From Chloroflexi bacterium OLB14 (GTDB lineage: Bacteria > Chloroflexota > Anaerolineae > Anaerolineales > Villigracilaceae): a stretch of DNA of 36,761 nucleotides. Numbering within the stretch: the first letter of the stretch is position 1; each line of letters opens with the position of its first letter. Position numbers and translations under genes: made by a program. The stretch is taken from assembly GCA_001567105.1 (NCBI GenBank), contig LMZR01000042.1, positions 1 through 36,761 of the forward strand, in the 5' to 3' direction. The notes beneath the pieces were generated by a model, which worked only from the letters and a program-made list of their open reading frames with translations, did no database searches and was not told the DNA's origin. Of this stretch, positions 24,483 to 33,863 are shown in pieces.

Positions 24483-25670
24483 ATGGAATTTGAACAAATT
24501 ATCAAACGCCTAGAATTTATAGATAAACAACAACGCGAAAACAAAGATGCACTAGCTTCGTTAAATGATCGCCTGTCATCTTTCGAATCGACAGTAGATG
24601 TACTTTCGAAACAACTTAAAACTTTCAGCAAACAAATAGCGGATATGGTGCCAGCTAATAAACGTGTTGAACAATTCGAGTCATTAATTGCTAAACAACG
24701 TAAAGACATTATGACAGTGATCGAAGAAAATGAAAAAGCACACACCAAAACCGAAAAAGAAATAGACAAAAAATTACAAAGTGAATTAGTTGAAATACAG
24801 AAAACACTTGTCACACTAAAAGCCGCTACTGATACATCTGAACTTAAAAAACAAATCAAAATGCGGGGAGATGAAATTCAACGTTTGTTAAACCACGTAG
24901 ACGATTTGAAATCTACAGTAGAGGATGGTAAGCGTTCAAACGAAGATGTGCAACGAACAGTTCGCGCTAGCGATGAATCGCGCAAAAATGACCTAAAGCG
25001 CATCGCCGACATGCAAGGCGAAGTAAGCGCTCTACGAAAACGGATAGATGAAAGCCGCGAAAAAGCAACCATCAATACCGATAGTATTCGTAATGTTGAA
25101 AACCGCTTCACTGAATTAATTGCTTCTGAATTAGAACGCAAACAAGCACAAACTGCTTTTTTAGAACAACAATCCATTGCTCAAATAGACCGTGAACGCA
25201 CTTGGAAAAGTTGGCAAGAAAAATTTGACATCTTTACAAAAGAAGCCTCTGGAGTAGATGAACAGTTACAAAAATTAGATGATGCTCTGCGCAGTGCCAA
25301 AAAAGCGCAAGAAACATACTTAGAACTCAACACCAAACTGGAACGTCGTATTAACGAGGTAACAGAAATGCAACGCCTTGCCGAAGATAAGCTCCGTCAG
25401 GAGTGGGTTACCTTCAAAGCCGACGACCAAAAACGCTGGACAGGTTATAGCCTATCTTCTGAAGAATCCTTCCGAGATATACGCAAAGAAGTTCAAAAAT
25501 ATGATAAACAAATAACCAGCGTTGCAGAAAGCGCAGAAGTTTTACAAGATCAAATTCATCAAACCACCGATACCACCGAAAAACAATTACAAGAATTGAT
25601 GAATGTTATCCACGAATGGATGAGCTCGTATCAAAGAATTATGGGGCATGGAAAAAAATCAAAGAAGTAA
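24483..25670 (+). CDS. Long coiled-coil protein of unknown function
   Basis: A 395-residue protein, almost entirely charged heptad-type coiled coil (for example F-E-Q-I-I-K-R-L-E-F-I-D-K at the start, then repeated L-x-x-x-I/L-x-x-x patterns to about 380), no signal peptide and no membrane helix. There is no recognisable enzymatic domain; it resembles cytosolic structural or SMC-like rod proteins only in general composition. I chose the ATG at 24483 because CTGGAG lies 8 nt before it; the ATG at 24456 is in the promoter region. It ends in a lysine-rich tail (G-K-K-S-K-K). Confidence 0.75.
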   Translation: MEFEQIIKRLEFIDKQQRENKDALASLNDRLSSFESTVDVLSKQLKTFSKQIADMVPANKRVEQFESLIAKQRKDIMTVIEENEKAHTKTEKEIDKKLQSELVEIQKTLVTLKAATDTSELKKQIKMRGDEIQRLLNHVDDLKSTVEDGKRSNEDVQRTVRASDESRKNDLKRIADMQGEVSALRKRIDESREKATINTDSIRNVENRFTELIASELERKQAQTAFLEQQSIAQIDRERTWKSWQEKFDIFTKEASGVDEQLQKLDDALRSAKKAQETYLELNTKLERRINEVTEMQRLAEDKLRQEWVTFKADDQKRWTGYSLSSEESFRDIRKEVQKYDKQITSVAESAEVLQDQIHQTTDTTEKQLQELMNVIHEWMSSYQRIMGHGKKSKK

Positions 25671-25694
25671 GTAATGATTAGTGCTAACAAACTA

Positions 25695-25732
25695 TCTCTC
25701 CTCTTTCTTCTTCCATACATAAAGAGGAGAGA
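25695..25732 (+). promoter_or_regulatory. Hairpin covering the SelB ribosome-binding region
   Basis: TCTCTCCTCTTT (25695-25706) and AAAGAGGAGAGA (25721-25732) are exact 12-bp complements around a 14-nt loop. The 3' arm is the purine-rich GAGGAGAGAGG stretch that ends 11 nt before the selB ATG at 25746 and contains the likely Shine-Dalgarno site, so folding would hide it. No long T-tract follows, which speaks against a terminator. Confidence 0.6.
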
Positions 25733-25745
25733 GGAAATTTTATAA

Positions 25746-27623
25746 ATGAGAGTTATCGGCACTGCGGGCCATGTTGATCATGGCAAATCCACATTAATTG
25801 AAGCACTTACAGGCACCCACCCCGACCGCCTAAAAGAAGAGCAAGCTCGCGAAATGACCATTGAACTTGGTTTTGGTTGGCTAACCCTTCCTAATGGAGA
25901 GCAAGTTGGCATTGTGGATGTACCAGGTCACCGCGATTTTATCGAAAACATGCTTGCAGGTATTGCAGGCATTGACGCAGCGCTTTTAATCATCGCGGCA
26001 GATGAAGGCATCATGCCACAAACAAAAGAACACCTTGCCATTCTAGATTTATTGGGAATTTCATCTGCCCTAATTGTTTTGACTAAAACCGATCTCGCTT
26101 CAGACGTGGAGTGGCTTGAGTTGCTAACCCTCGACATTCGCCAAGCCCTCAGCCATACTGTCCTCAAAGATGCGCCTATCCTCAAAGTATCTGCTAAAAC
26201 AAAAGATGGTATAGCCTCTCTCATCACTCATTTACAATCTTTACTTGAAAATAAACCTCATCGCCCCAATCTGTATCGCCCACGTCTCCCCATTGACCGT
26301 GTCTTTAGCATGAGCGGATTTGGCACAGTGGTTACTGGCACATTAAGTAGTGGTGAATTAACGGTAGGTGATGAAATTGAAATTTTGCCCAGTGGAATAA
26401 AAGGCAGAATTCGTGGGCTTCAAACTCATAAGAAAAAAGAAGAAACTGCCGCAGTAGGCTCAAGGACAGCGGTTAACATCTCTGGTATTGAAGTTGATGC
26501 AATCAAACGAGGGGATGTTTTAATCCATACAAATCAATATCACGCCACCAGAAGAATTGATGCGAAAATAACTTTATTGAAAGATATTCGCAATTCTGTA
26601 AAACATGGCGATGAAGTAAAGTTTTTTGTAGGAGCAAGCGAAAGCATTGCAACTCTAAGGCTGCTTGGCACAGAAGAATTGAAAGCAGGTCAAACAGGTT
26701 GGATTCAGTTGGAATTACAAGAGCCCATCTTAGCAGTTCGCGGGGATAGGTATATTTTGCGTAGACCCTCTCCCAGCGAAACACTCGGCGGCGGCATTGT
26801 AGTTGACCATCAGCCTAAAAGCAGGCATAAGCGATTTGATGCGAATGTACTTAAATCTCTTGAAGCACTTTCACATGGCTCTCCAACGGAAATTTTATTA
26901 GAGGCATCGCTAACTTTAGGTATAACAACTGAAAATAACTTGCAGGTAAAATCCCGTTTGGATGTGAAGCAATTTGAGCAAGCGCTAGCAGAATTGGTTA
27001 AAACCCACCAATTGATAAGGTTAGGAGAAAACAAAAACTCACTGATAATTTCAAATTCAACTTTGCAGAATTTGAAAGAAAAAACCTTGCAAGTTGTAGA
27101 AGAACATCACAAACAATATAGATTGCGAAGTGGAATATCCAAAGAAGAATTAAAAAATAAATTAAAATTACCTGCCAAAGAATTTAATTCAATTTTAGAA
27201 TTTTTAGTAAAAAATGATTCTTTGCGAATGACAGGATTTGCAGTTGCTAGCCCTCAGCATAAAATTCAGTTCAATGAGCAGGAACAACTAAACGTCATAG
27301 AATTGAAGCGTAAGTTTGAAGCAAATCCATATAACACGCCCAGCGTCAAAGAATGTCAACAAGATGTGGGCGAGGAAATTATCAATGCTCTGATTGAAAA
27401 TGGAGAATTGATAACCGTTTCGGGAGATGTTATTTTTCTCAAAAGAGATTATGATGTAATGACATTGCAAATAAAAACTGAAATTGAAAAGCGCGGCAAA
27501 ATATCATTAGCTGAAGTTCGAGATTTATTTCATACGACCCGAAAGTATGCCCAAGCCTTGTTAGAGCATTTAGACCAACTTGGCATGACGATGCGCGATG
27601 GCGATGTTAGAAGATTAAAGTAA
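25746..27623 (+). CDS. selB: Selenocysteine-specific translation elongation factor SelB
   Basis: A 625-residue GTPase, the usual SelB length. It carries selenocysteinyl-tRNA to the ribosome at UGA codons marked by a SECIS element. The GTP-binding domain has G8-H-V-D-H-G-K-S15, D58-V-P-G-H62 and T113-K-T-D116; two beta-barrel domains follow (F-S-M-S-G-F-G-T-V-V-T-G-T, L-R-R-P-S-P-S-E-T-L-G-G-G), then C-terminal winged helices for SECIS binding (from about 370). selA, selC and selD are not in the window. The hairpin upstream may control its translation. The stop is 2 nt before the histidine kinase ATG, so the two are one transcript. Confidence 0.92.
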   Translation: MRVIGTAGHVDHGKSTLIEALTGTHPDRLKEEQAREMTIELGFGWLTLPNGEQVGIVDVPGHRDFIENMLAGIAGIDAALLIIAADEGIMPQTKEHLAILDLLGISSALIVLTKTDLASDVEWLELLTLDIRQALSHTVLKDAPILKVSAKTKDGIASLITHLQSLLENKPHRPNLYRPRLPIDRVFSMSGFGTVVTGTLSSGELTVGDEIEILPSGIKGRIRGLQTHKKKEETAAVGSRTAVNISGIEVDAIKRGDVLIHTNQYHATRRIDAKITLLKDIRNSVKHGDEVKFFVGASESIATLRLLGTEELKAGQTGWIQLELQEPILAVRGDRYILRRPSPSETLGGGIVVDHQPKSRHKRFDANVLKSLEALSHGSPTEILLEASLTLGITTENNLQVKSRLDVKQFEQALAELVKTHQLIRLGENKNSLIISNSTLQNLKEKTLQVVEEHHKQYRLRSGISKEELKNKLKLPAKEFNSILEFLVKNDSLRMTGFAVASPQHKIQFNEQEQLNVIELKRKFEANPYNTPSVKECQQDVGEEIINALIENGELITVSGDVIFLKRDYDVMTLQIKTEIEKRGKISLAEVRDLFHTTRKYAQALLEHLDQLGMTMRDGDVRRLK

Positions 27624-27625
27624 AA

Positions 27626-29661
27626 ATGTTTTTGAAAAACTTTTTTAAAGCACCTGTTTTTGATGATGAGGAAGATACGCAAAAAGCATATTTGCTAAAT
27701 ATTCTTCTATGGGGTTTGGTTTTAACACCTTTGCCGCACATCATTTATACACAAATATTTGAACCTGAACTAGCAATGCGGGCATGGGGGCAAGCCGCAA
27801 TTGGTCAAACAATTAATTTATTTTTGCTTTTTATTATGCGTCGTGGCTACGTTCGCTTAGCCTCTTATGTACAAGTAATTTCTTTTTGGCTATTTTTCAC
27901 TATTCTTGCACTAGCAAGGGGAGGCGTGCATAGCGTAGCCTATTCTTTTGGCTATCCACTTGCTATTATAATTTCTGGGTTATTACTTGGGGCTAAACAT
28001 GCTGTTGGTATGACGGGTTTATCTTTACTTGTAGGTTTATGGATGGTTTTTCAAAACACCACAGGGAAAATTACAGCTACTGAAACATACTCCGCCTCAT
28101 TAACATGGGTTATTAGTGCAATTATTTTTTCGGTTATCGCTATGTTGCAATATGTTTCTTCACGCATGTTAAGCCAAACATTAGAACGAGCTCGCCGTAA
28201 TGAAGAAAAACACAAATTGATTTCAAAAGTCAGCACAGACTATACTTTTGAAAGTTCAATATCAAAAGACGGCGAAGTGAAAACTATATGGTTAGCTGGG
28301 GCGTTTGAAAAGATGACGGGCTATTCAGCCGAAGAGTATTTAGCAAAGGGTGGTTGGTACGCACATGTGCATCCTGATGATTTAAGTAAAGATGCTAATG
28401 ATATGGAAAAGCTATTACGCAACGAAGATGTAGTTAATTCTGAAATTCGCACATTAGCCAAAGACGGCTCAATTCGCTGGGAGCGCGTTTTGCTCACCCT
28501 ATTTGGGATGAAAAAGAAAATCGCTTAACAGGTATTGTTGGCGCTGTGCAAGATGTAACAGAGCAAAAAATAGCCGAAGAAAAACTAAAAGAAACTTTAC
28601 TGCAACAAGCCGCTATTCTAGATAATATTCCCGATGCGGCTTGGCTAAAAGATAAACAAGGGAAATACATTGCCATCAATGAGCAATTTTGTAAACTTTT
28701 TGCACTTGCCCCGAAGGATATCGTTGGTAAGACTGATGCCGATTTTTTCCCGTTAGGTTTAGCAAGCGGCTACCTTAAAGGAGATAAAGAAGTTATCACC
28801 TCAAAACAGCGTATAAAATTTGAGGAAAAAACTAAAGATAAAGATGGAAATCTTATTTGGGTAGAGACTATCAAAACACCAATATTTAGTGCAACAGGTG
28901 AAGTGGTAGGCACAACTGGGATTTCACGTGAAATTACAGATAGAAAAAATGCAGAAATTGAACGAGAAAAATTAATTACAGAACTTGAAAACAAAAATAC
29001 AGAGTTGGAAAGATTTACTTATACAGTATCTCACGACCTTAAAGCACCACTGGTTACAATTGGGGGGTTTTTGAATTACCTGAAACAAGATGCAAAATCT
29101 GGTAACTTTGAAAAATTTGATAAAGACGTTGCTCGTATTCAGCACTCCGTCACAAAAATGGAAACCTTGCTCAAGGATTTACTCGAACTTTTACGAGTGG
29201 GCAGAATCATGAATGAGCCAATGCAAATAAAATTTGCAGAAATTGTACGTGAAGCCTTATCCTTGACAGAAGGAAATATTAGAGCAAAAAATGTAGAAAT
29301 CAAATTTGTAGATAAAGGGCATGAAGTATTTGGCGATAAAACTAGATTAGTTGAAGTATTACAAAACCTAATTGAAAATGGGATTAAATTTATGGGAGAC
29401 CAACCCAAGCCTGTCATCCAAATTGGCTCTATCTCTCAAGCAGAAAGACCGATTATTTTTTTTGTAAAAGATAACGGCATTGGCATTGACCCAAGATTTG
29501 CAGATCGTATCTTCGGCTTGTTTAATAAATTAGATATCAACTCAACAGGCACAGGTATTGGTTTAACATTAGTTAAAAGAATTATTGAAGTGCACGGCGG
29601 TAAAATTTGGTTCGAATCACAACCAAACGAAGGCTCTACATTTTATTTCACATTAGCATAA
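27626..29661 (+). CDS. Membrane PAS histidine kinase (frameshifted)
   Basis: A sensor kinase of about 678 residues after correction. The N-terminus has six hydrophobic helices (residues about 25-190). The first PAS domain (W-L-A-G-A-F-E-K-M-T-G-Y, H-V-H-P-D-D) is followed by a second (I-P-D-A-A-W-L-K-D, A-I-N-E-Q-F, G-K-T-D-A-D-F-F-P). S-H-D-L-K-A-P-L contains the phospho-accepting histidine (codon at 29032), and the ATPase domain has D-N-G-I-G-I-D and G-T-G-I-G-L-T-L-V-K-R. Frames meet at the T4 run 28488-28491; one extra T gives R-V-F-A-H-P-I-W-D-E-K-E-N-R-L-T-G and removes the stop at 28528. No response regulator is adjacent; a CheY-like one lies at 34899. Confidence 0.87.
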
Positions 29662-29719
29662 ATTTATAATCACAAACAGTTTGCTGTTTGCAATCTCGCT
29701 CCAGCTCAAAGGAGAAATC

Positions 29720-30385
29720 ATGTGCGGAAGATTCACACTCACAGTTGACCCGTCAGAAGTAGAAGCGTTTGCAAATTACACGTTTCCAGAAAAGTTTGCC
29801 CCACGCTTCAACATCGCCCCCACGCAACCTGTACTAGCAATTCCAAACGATGCTAAAAATAAAGCCGATTTTTTTATCTGGGGTTTAATTCCATCATGGT
29901 CTAAAGACCCTAGTATTGGCAATAAATTAATCAATGCACGTGGCGAAACCATTGCCGAGAAACCATCATTTCGAGGAAGCCTCAAACACAAGCGCTGTTT
30001 AATTTTGGCTGACGGTTTTTACGAATGGAAAGCAAATCAAAACAAAAAAACAAAAACACCTTATTTTATTCACATGAAAAATCGTGAACCATTTGCCTTT
30101 GCAGGCTTGTGGGATGAATGGCATTCACCTGATGGCGATTCACTGCGCACCTGCACCATCATCACCACTGAGCCAAATGAATTAATGTCAAATTTGCATA
30201 ACCGCATGCCCGTGATTTTGAAACCACAAGATTATGATAAATGGCTTGACCCAACGCCTCAACCTGCGGGAGAGTTGCTTCCGCTCATTCAACCTTTTGC
30301 TACATCCCAAATGACTGCACATGCTGTTTCAACACTGGTTAACAAGCCAAGTAACGACATGGCTGAATGTGTTGTGCCGTTATAA
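29720..30385 (+). CDS. SOS response-associated peptidase (SRAP, YedK/HMCES family)
   Basis: A 221-residue protein that forms a covalent crosslink with abasic sites in single-stranded DNA and so shields them during replication. The catalytic C2 (M-C-G-R-F) becomes N-terminal after removal of Met1; other family positions are N72 in N-A-R-G-E-T, E102 in Y-E-W-K and H160 in N-L-H-N-R-M-P-V-I-L, all present. The start at 29720 is fixed by the need for C2 and by AAAGGAG 6 nt upstream; the longer frame to 29681 is excluded. The 58-nt gap after the kinase contains a small CAAACAG/CTGTTTG hairpin at 29673-29690. Confidence 0.92.
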   Translation: MCGRFTLTVDPSEVEAFANYTFPEKFAPRFNIAPTQPVLAIPNDAKNKADFFIWGLIPSWSKDPSIGNKLINARGETIAEKPSFRGSLKHKRCLILADGFYEWKANQNKKTKTPYFIHMKNREPFAFAGLWDEWHSPDGDSLRTCTIITTEPNELMSNLHNRMPVILKPQDYDKWLDPTPQPAGELLPLIQPFATSQMTAHAVSTLVNKPSNDMAECVVPL

Positions 30386-30411
30386 CGAATTCATTACATT
30401 ACAATCTATCA

Positions 30412-31658
30412 ATGACATCTCTCAAAAACTGGTTTACCAGTCACTTCCCCGCGCTAGCCTCACGAGATTATATTTTTTTCTCATGGGTCAATTTATCTCC
30501 GTAGTCGGCACATGGATGCAATCTACTGCACTTCCCTATCTTGCTTATCGTATTTCAGGCAGACCATTGGATTTAGGCTTAATCGGTTTTGCCTCTACCT
30601 TGCCAACTTTATTATTTGCTTTACCTGCTGGTGTGTTAGTAGAACGTTGGGATAAACGTAAAGCCACCATCATCTTGCAAACGCTTATGTCAGTACAAGC
30701 CTTTGGGCTGGCATACCTCACATTCACAAATCAACTGCAAATTTGGCATATTGTTAGTTTGGCATTTTTTTATGGCACAGCAGTTGCTATTGAAGTGACC
30801 GCTCGTCAAGCTATGTTAGTTGAGTTAGCAGGCAAAGAAGCTTTGCCTAGCGCCATTGCCTTACAAACAACAGCCTTTAACTTAGGCAGAATTATCGGTC
30901 CATTATGTGCGGCAGGCATAATTACATGGACAGGTGGTGAAGGTAGTGTGTTTCTTGCCAATGGTATCAGTTTTGTATTTGTTGTTCTGGGGTTGTATTT
31001 AGCTAAAACAAAGTATAAAGTGGAAAAAGAAGTTGAAACAACAAGAAGCATGGGGAGCGAATTTCGAGAAGGCTTAGAATATATTCGCAATACGCCTATT
31101 GTTTTATCCACTATCTTAATGTCTGCTTTGCTTGGATTTTTGGGTATCCCATTATTACAGCAAATTCCAGCTTTAGCCCGCGATGTTTTGGTAACTGCTT
31201 TTGATACTGAAGTTCTCATTGCCACGCGCACTAGCAATTTATATTTAGCCCAAGGTGTTGGAGCTCTTACTGCGGCTTTTATGATGGCGTATTTCAATTT
31301 AGCAAACAAAGAGAAAACTTTGGTATGGGGACAAGCATTATTTATGATACCAGTGACTTTATTGGGATTAGTAACTAATGTTCACCTTGCTTATATATTA
31401 TTAGCCCTTATTGGCTGGGGAACAGTAACTCAATTGATTACTATGAATACCATGATTCAAATTCGTGTGCCAAATGAGTTACGCGGGCGAGTTTTCAGTA
31501 TTTATTTTTGGGGCTTACAAGGCGTGGCTCCATTTGGCAGTATTGTGGTAGGTTGGGTAGCCCAAACTTGGAATGTACCCACCTCCTTGGTAGCAGGTGG
31601 GCTAATTTCATTTATAAGTGCATTAGTAGTGAAAATGTTGTTTAGAAAAAAGAAATAG
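30412..31658 (+). CDS. MFS transporter, EntS/MFS_3 type (frameshifted near start)
   Basis: A 12-helix drug or siderophore exporter type of the major facilitator superfamily. The frame open from 30321 overlaps the SRAP gene and does not look natural at its N-terminus. An ATG at 30412 gives M-T-S-L-K-N-W-F-T-S-H-F-P-A-L and, with one T added to the run at 30473-30479, continues into D-Y-I-F-F-L-M-G-Q-F-I-S-V-V-G-T-W-M-Q, a classic start of this family. The motif V-E-R-W-D-K-R-K after helix 2 is the motif A-like loop. There is no clear Shine-Dalgarno. The substrate is unknown. Confidence 0.85.
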
Positions 31659-31725
31659 CGAGGTAAATCTTGTTCTATTCAATTAACATAAAATAAGTAT
31701 TTACACTTATATTTTTTGCTCATGT

Positions 31726-31731
31726 TATGAT
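31726..31731 (+). promoter_or_regulatory. Extended -10 box of the M23 peptidase gene
   Basis: TG-T-TATGAT at 31723-31731 is an extended -10 element, preceded by TTTACA at 31700-31705 (20 nt away, long for a -35). Transcription about 7 nt after the box would begin at the ATG at 31739. Confidence 0.5.
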
Positions 31732-31738
31732 GATGAAT

Positions 31739-32917
31739 ATGAATAATCAATTTCAGGATGAAACCCCAAAGGCTGAACAAGAGAAACCCGTTAAACAGCC
31801 TTCTGCTCTCTCAAGTTGGTTGAATAGCCTAACTACTATGGGGTTGGGTGAATCTTTAATTAAATTATCAACTAATATTTTTTCGGTGATTACTATTGTA
31901 GCCGTGATTATTTGGGCGCGCACGTATTATGCTCAGGCGCAAACAAATGTTGATGGGCAGAATCAAGCACAAAGTCCACAGGGAAGCGACGTAGTTAATA
32001 TTGAATCGGCTCCGGTAATAAGTGTCGCCATTAGTGATGGTATTTCTCGTTCGGCACAAATCCATACCAATATTCCTAGCCGCCCGCGCAATGAGATTTC
32101 TACTTATGTTGTGCAACAAGGTGATACTGTTTTTGGGATTGCGGAAAAATTTGGTTTGGAGCCACAAACAATTTTATGGGGTAATTACAATGTCTTGTTG
32201 GATAATCCGCACTCGTTGCAACCTGGGCAGGAATTAAAAATTTTGCCAGTAGACGGTGTTTATTGGGAATGGCTAGGTGGTATTTCGTTTGGCAGTTGGG
32301 CTGAGTTTTACGGCGTAACAGCAAAAGATATTATCGAGTATCCGCTTAATCATATTGATGCTTCAACAATTACTGATTTTGATAATGCTAATATTCCTGT
32401 TGGTACATGGTTGATTATTCCAAATGGTAAACGTGACTTTGTGAGTTGGAGTGCGCCATTGGGTGTGACGAGAGAAAACCCCGCTTCTGCTCGCGTACTT
32501 GGGGCTGGTGCCTGTGAGCCAGTTTCAGGCGGGGCTGTGGGCTATGGTGCTTTTGTGTATCCTGCTAATAACCATACTCTATCTGGGTTTGATTTTTCAC
32601 CAGAGGCAAATCATAGTGGCTTAGATTTTGCGGGTAACACAGGTGAAGCGGTGTACGCTTCTGATGCAGGTGTGATTGTATATGCAGGTTGGAATGATTA
32701 TGGCTACGGCAATATGATTATGATTGATCATGGCAATGGCTTTCAGACTTTGTACGCACACTTGAGCGCTTTGAATGTGGGCTGTGGGCAGAGTGTTGGG
32801 CAAGGTGAAGTGATTGGCGCTATTGGGAGTACAGGGCGTTCTTCTGGCTCGCATTTGCATTTTGAGATTATGGCTGGCACAAAGGTTAACCCATGGAGTT
32901 ATTTGCCTCCGCCGTAA
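31739..32917 (+). CDS. LysM and M23 peptidoglycan endopeptidase
   Basis: A 392-residue membrane-anchored cell-wall hydrolase. A cytosolic tail of about 45 residues and a membrane helix (about 48-63, V-I-T-I-V-A-V-I-I-W-A) are followed by a LysM domain (Y-V-V-Q-Q-G-D-T-V-F-G-I-A-E-K, 123-170), a second LysM-like segment (186-230) and the M23 LytM domain. H292-x3-D296 and H372-L-H374 are the zinc ligands and catalytic histidine, so the enzyme looks active and outside the membrane. I start at the fourth ATG (31739) because the first three (31727, 31730, 31733) overlap the -10 box; the start at 31727 cannot be excluded. Confidence 0.87.
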   Translation: MNNQFQDETPKAEQEKPVKQPSALSSWLNSLTTMGLGESLIKLSTNIFSVITIVAVIIWARTYYAQAQTNVDGQNQAQSPQGSDVVNIESAPVISVAISDGISRSAQIHTNIPSRPRNEISTYVVQQGDTVFGIAEKFGLEPQTILWGNYNVLLDNPHSLQPGQELKILPVDGVYWEWLGGISFGSWAEFYGVTAKDIIEYPLNHIDASTITDFDNANIPVGTWLIIPNGKRDFVSWSAPLGVTRENPASARVLGAGACEPVSGGAVGYGAFVYPANNHTLSGFDFSPEANHSGLDFAGNTGEAVYASDAGVIVYAGWNDYGYGNMIMIDHGNGFQTLYAHLSALNVGCGQSVGQGEVIGAIGSTGRSSGSHLHFEIMAGTKVNPWSYLPPP

Positions 32918-32955
32918 GAGTTGCGAGTTACAGGTTGCAGGTCAAAGGTCTTTCC

Positions 32956-32984
32956 TTGCCAAAGGTTAAAGGCTCGGCTATAAT
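32956..32984 (+). promoter_or_regulatory. Promoter of the valine tRNA gene
   Basis: TTGCCA (32956-32961) and TATAAT (32979-32984) are separated by exactly 17 bp and lie 15 nt before the mature tRNA start, a near-consensus housekeeping promoter. It is preceded by repeat-like text (GTTGCGAGTTACAGGTTGCA, about 32920-32940). Confidence 0.85.
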
Positions 32985-32999
32985 CTCGCTCGCAGATTT

Positions 33000-33073
33000 G
33001 GTCTCATAGTTCAGTTGGTTAGAACGCACCGTTCACATCGGTGAGGTCACAAGTTCGAGTCTTGTTGAGACCA
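33000..33073 (+). tRNA. tRNA-Val (anticodon CAC)
   Basis: A full cloverleaf can be drawn: acceptor GGTCTCA with TGAGACC, D arm GTTC/GAAC, anticodon stem CACCG/CGGTG with loop TTCACAT (anticodon CAC), variable loop AGGTC, T arm ACAAG/CTTGT with loop TTCGAGT, and discriminator A. The 3' CCA is not encoded (CAC follows), so a CCA-adding enzyme is needed. The gene reads GUG codons. A promoter lies upstream and a terminator directly downstream, so it is a single-gene unit. Confidence 0.96.
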
Positions 33074-33077
33074 CACA

Positions 33078-33108
33078 ACATCACCCAAAGAGGGTGATGT
33101 TTTTATTT
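33078..33108 (+). terminator. Intrinsic terminator after tRNA-Val
   Basis: ACATCACCC (33078-33086), loop AAAGA, GGGTGATGT (33092-33100) gives a 9-bp stem followed by TTTTATTT. Confidence 0.9.
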
Positions 33109-33176
33109 AACCCTAAAAAATTTATAAGAATTTTATTTTTAGGGCTTCTTTTTCTTATATCACTCTGCTTCACGGG

Positions 33177-33182
33177 TATAAT
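33177..33182 (+). promoter_or_regulatory. -10 box placing the sigma-factor transcript start at its ATG
   Basis: A perfect TATAAT is followed by seven bases and then ATG at 33190, so a transcript starting at the usual distance would have no leader. The -35 position holds only CTTATA (33154-33159). Confidence 0.6.
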
Positions 33183-33189
33183 TCTTGCA

Positions 33190-33828
33190 ATGTCTACTCG
33201 TACTAATGAAACATGGCTAGCAGATTTACGCGCTACAGGCTTAACACATGAAGAAGCATTGAATGATTTGCGCAATGTAATTCAAAAAGGTTTACCTTAC
33301 GCTCTTTCTCGATGGCTTCCAGCTAGTGACCCACTTTTTCCTCCGCTGGTTGAAGAAGTGACTCAAGAAACCTTATTACGCGTCTTGGACCAATTAGATA
33401 CATTTGAGGGGCGAAGTTTATTCACGACATGGGTTCACAAAATTGCCATTCGAATTGCATTAACCGAATTACGCCGTAAGCGCTGGCGAGATGCCTCGCT
33501 GGATGAATTAACTGAAAACGAAGATGCGCCTCCTCCAGCAGGTCTCCTTGCAGATTCTCATGCCAGTCCTGAAACTTCAGCCGAGCGAAAAGATATGCTA
33601 GAACGAGTGCGCAGAATTTTACAAGAAGAGTTAACGCCCAAACAACGCGAAGCCCTAACATTGCTTGGTCTGCAAGATATGCCAATGGATGAAGCCGCAA
33701 AAAAAATGAAAACTAATCGTAATGCTTTATATAAACTGTTACATGATGCCCGTTTGAGGTTAAAGAAACGACTTTTGATAGAAGGTTTGACTCCACAAGA
33801 TTTACTCAGTGCTTTTGAGCAAAAGTAA
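33190..33828 (+). CDS. ECF-like sigma-70 family RNA polymerase sigma factor
   Basis: A 212-residue sigma factor with region 2 (E-E-V-T-Q-E-T-L-L-R-V, F-T-T-W-V-H-K-I-A-I-R, E-L-R-R-K-R) and region 4 (L-T-P-K-Q-R-E-A-L-T-L-L-G-L, M-D-E-A-A-K-K-M-K-T-N-R-N-A-L-Y-K-L-L-H-D-A-R), as in ECF factors that direct stress or envelope regulons. I chose the ATG at 33190 because the open frame upstream (to 33094) overlaps the tRNA terminator and promoter. The following small zinc-finger gene is the likely regulator. Confidence 0.87.
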   Translation: MSTRTNETWLADLRATGLTHEEALNDLRNVIQKGLPYALSRWLPASDPLFPPLVEEVTQETLLRVLDQLDTFEGRSLFTTWVHKIAIRIALTELRRKRWRDASLDELTENEDAPPPAGLLADSHASPETSAERKDMLERVRRILQEELTPKQREALTLLGLQDMPMDEAAKKMKTNRNALYKLLHDARLRLKKRLLIEGLTPQDLLSAFEQK

Positions 33829-33863
33829 GATTGAGATTAAGTTAAACGTCAGAAAAAAAGAAG

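Noticed and set aside
24452..25177. Serine-rich ORFs antisense to the coiled-coil gene
   Set aside because: They are mirror images of lysine/glutamate-rich coding sequence and lack any independent start signals.
33094..33189. N-terminal membrane extension of the sigma factor
   Set aside because: The extra codons overlap the tRNA terminator and a TATAAT box; the hydrophobic look comes from AT-rich sequence.
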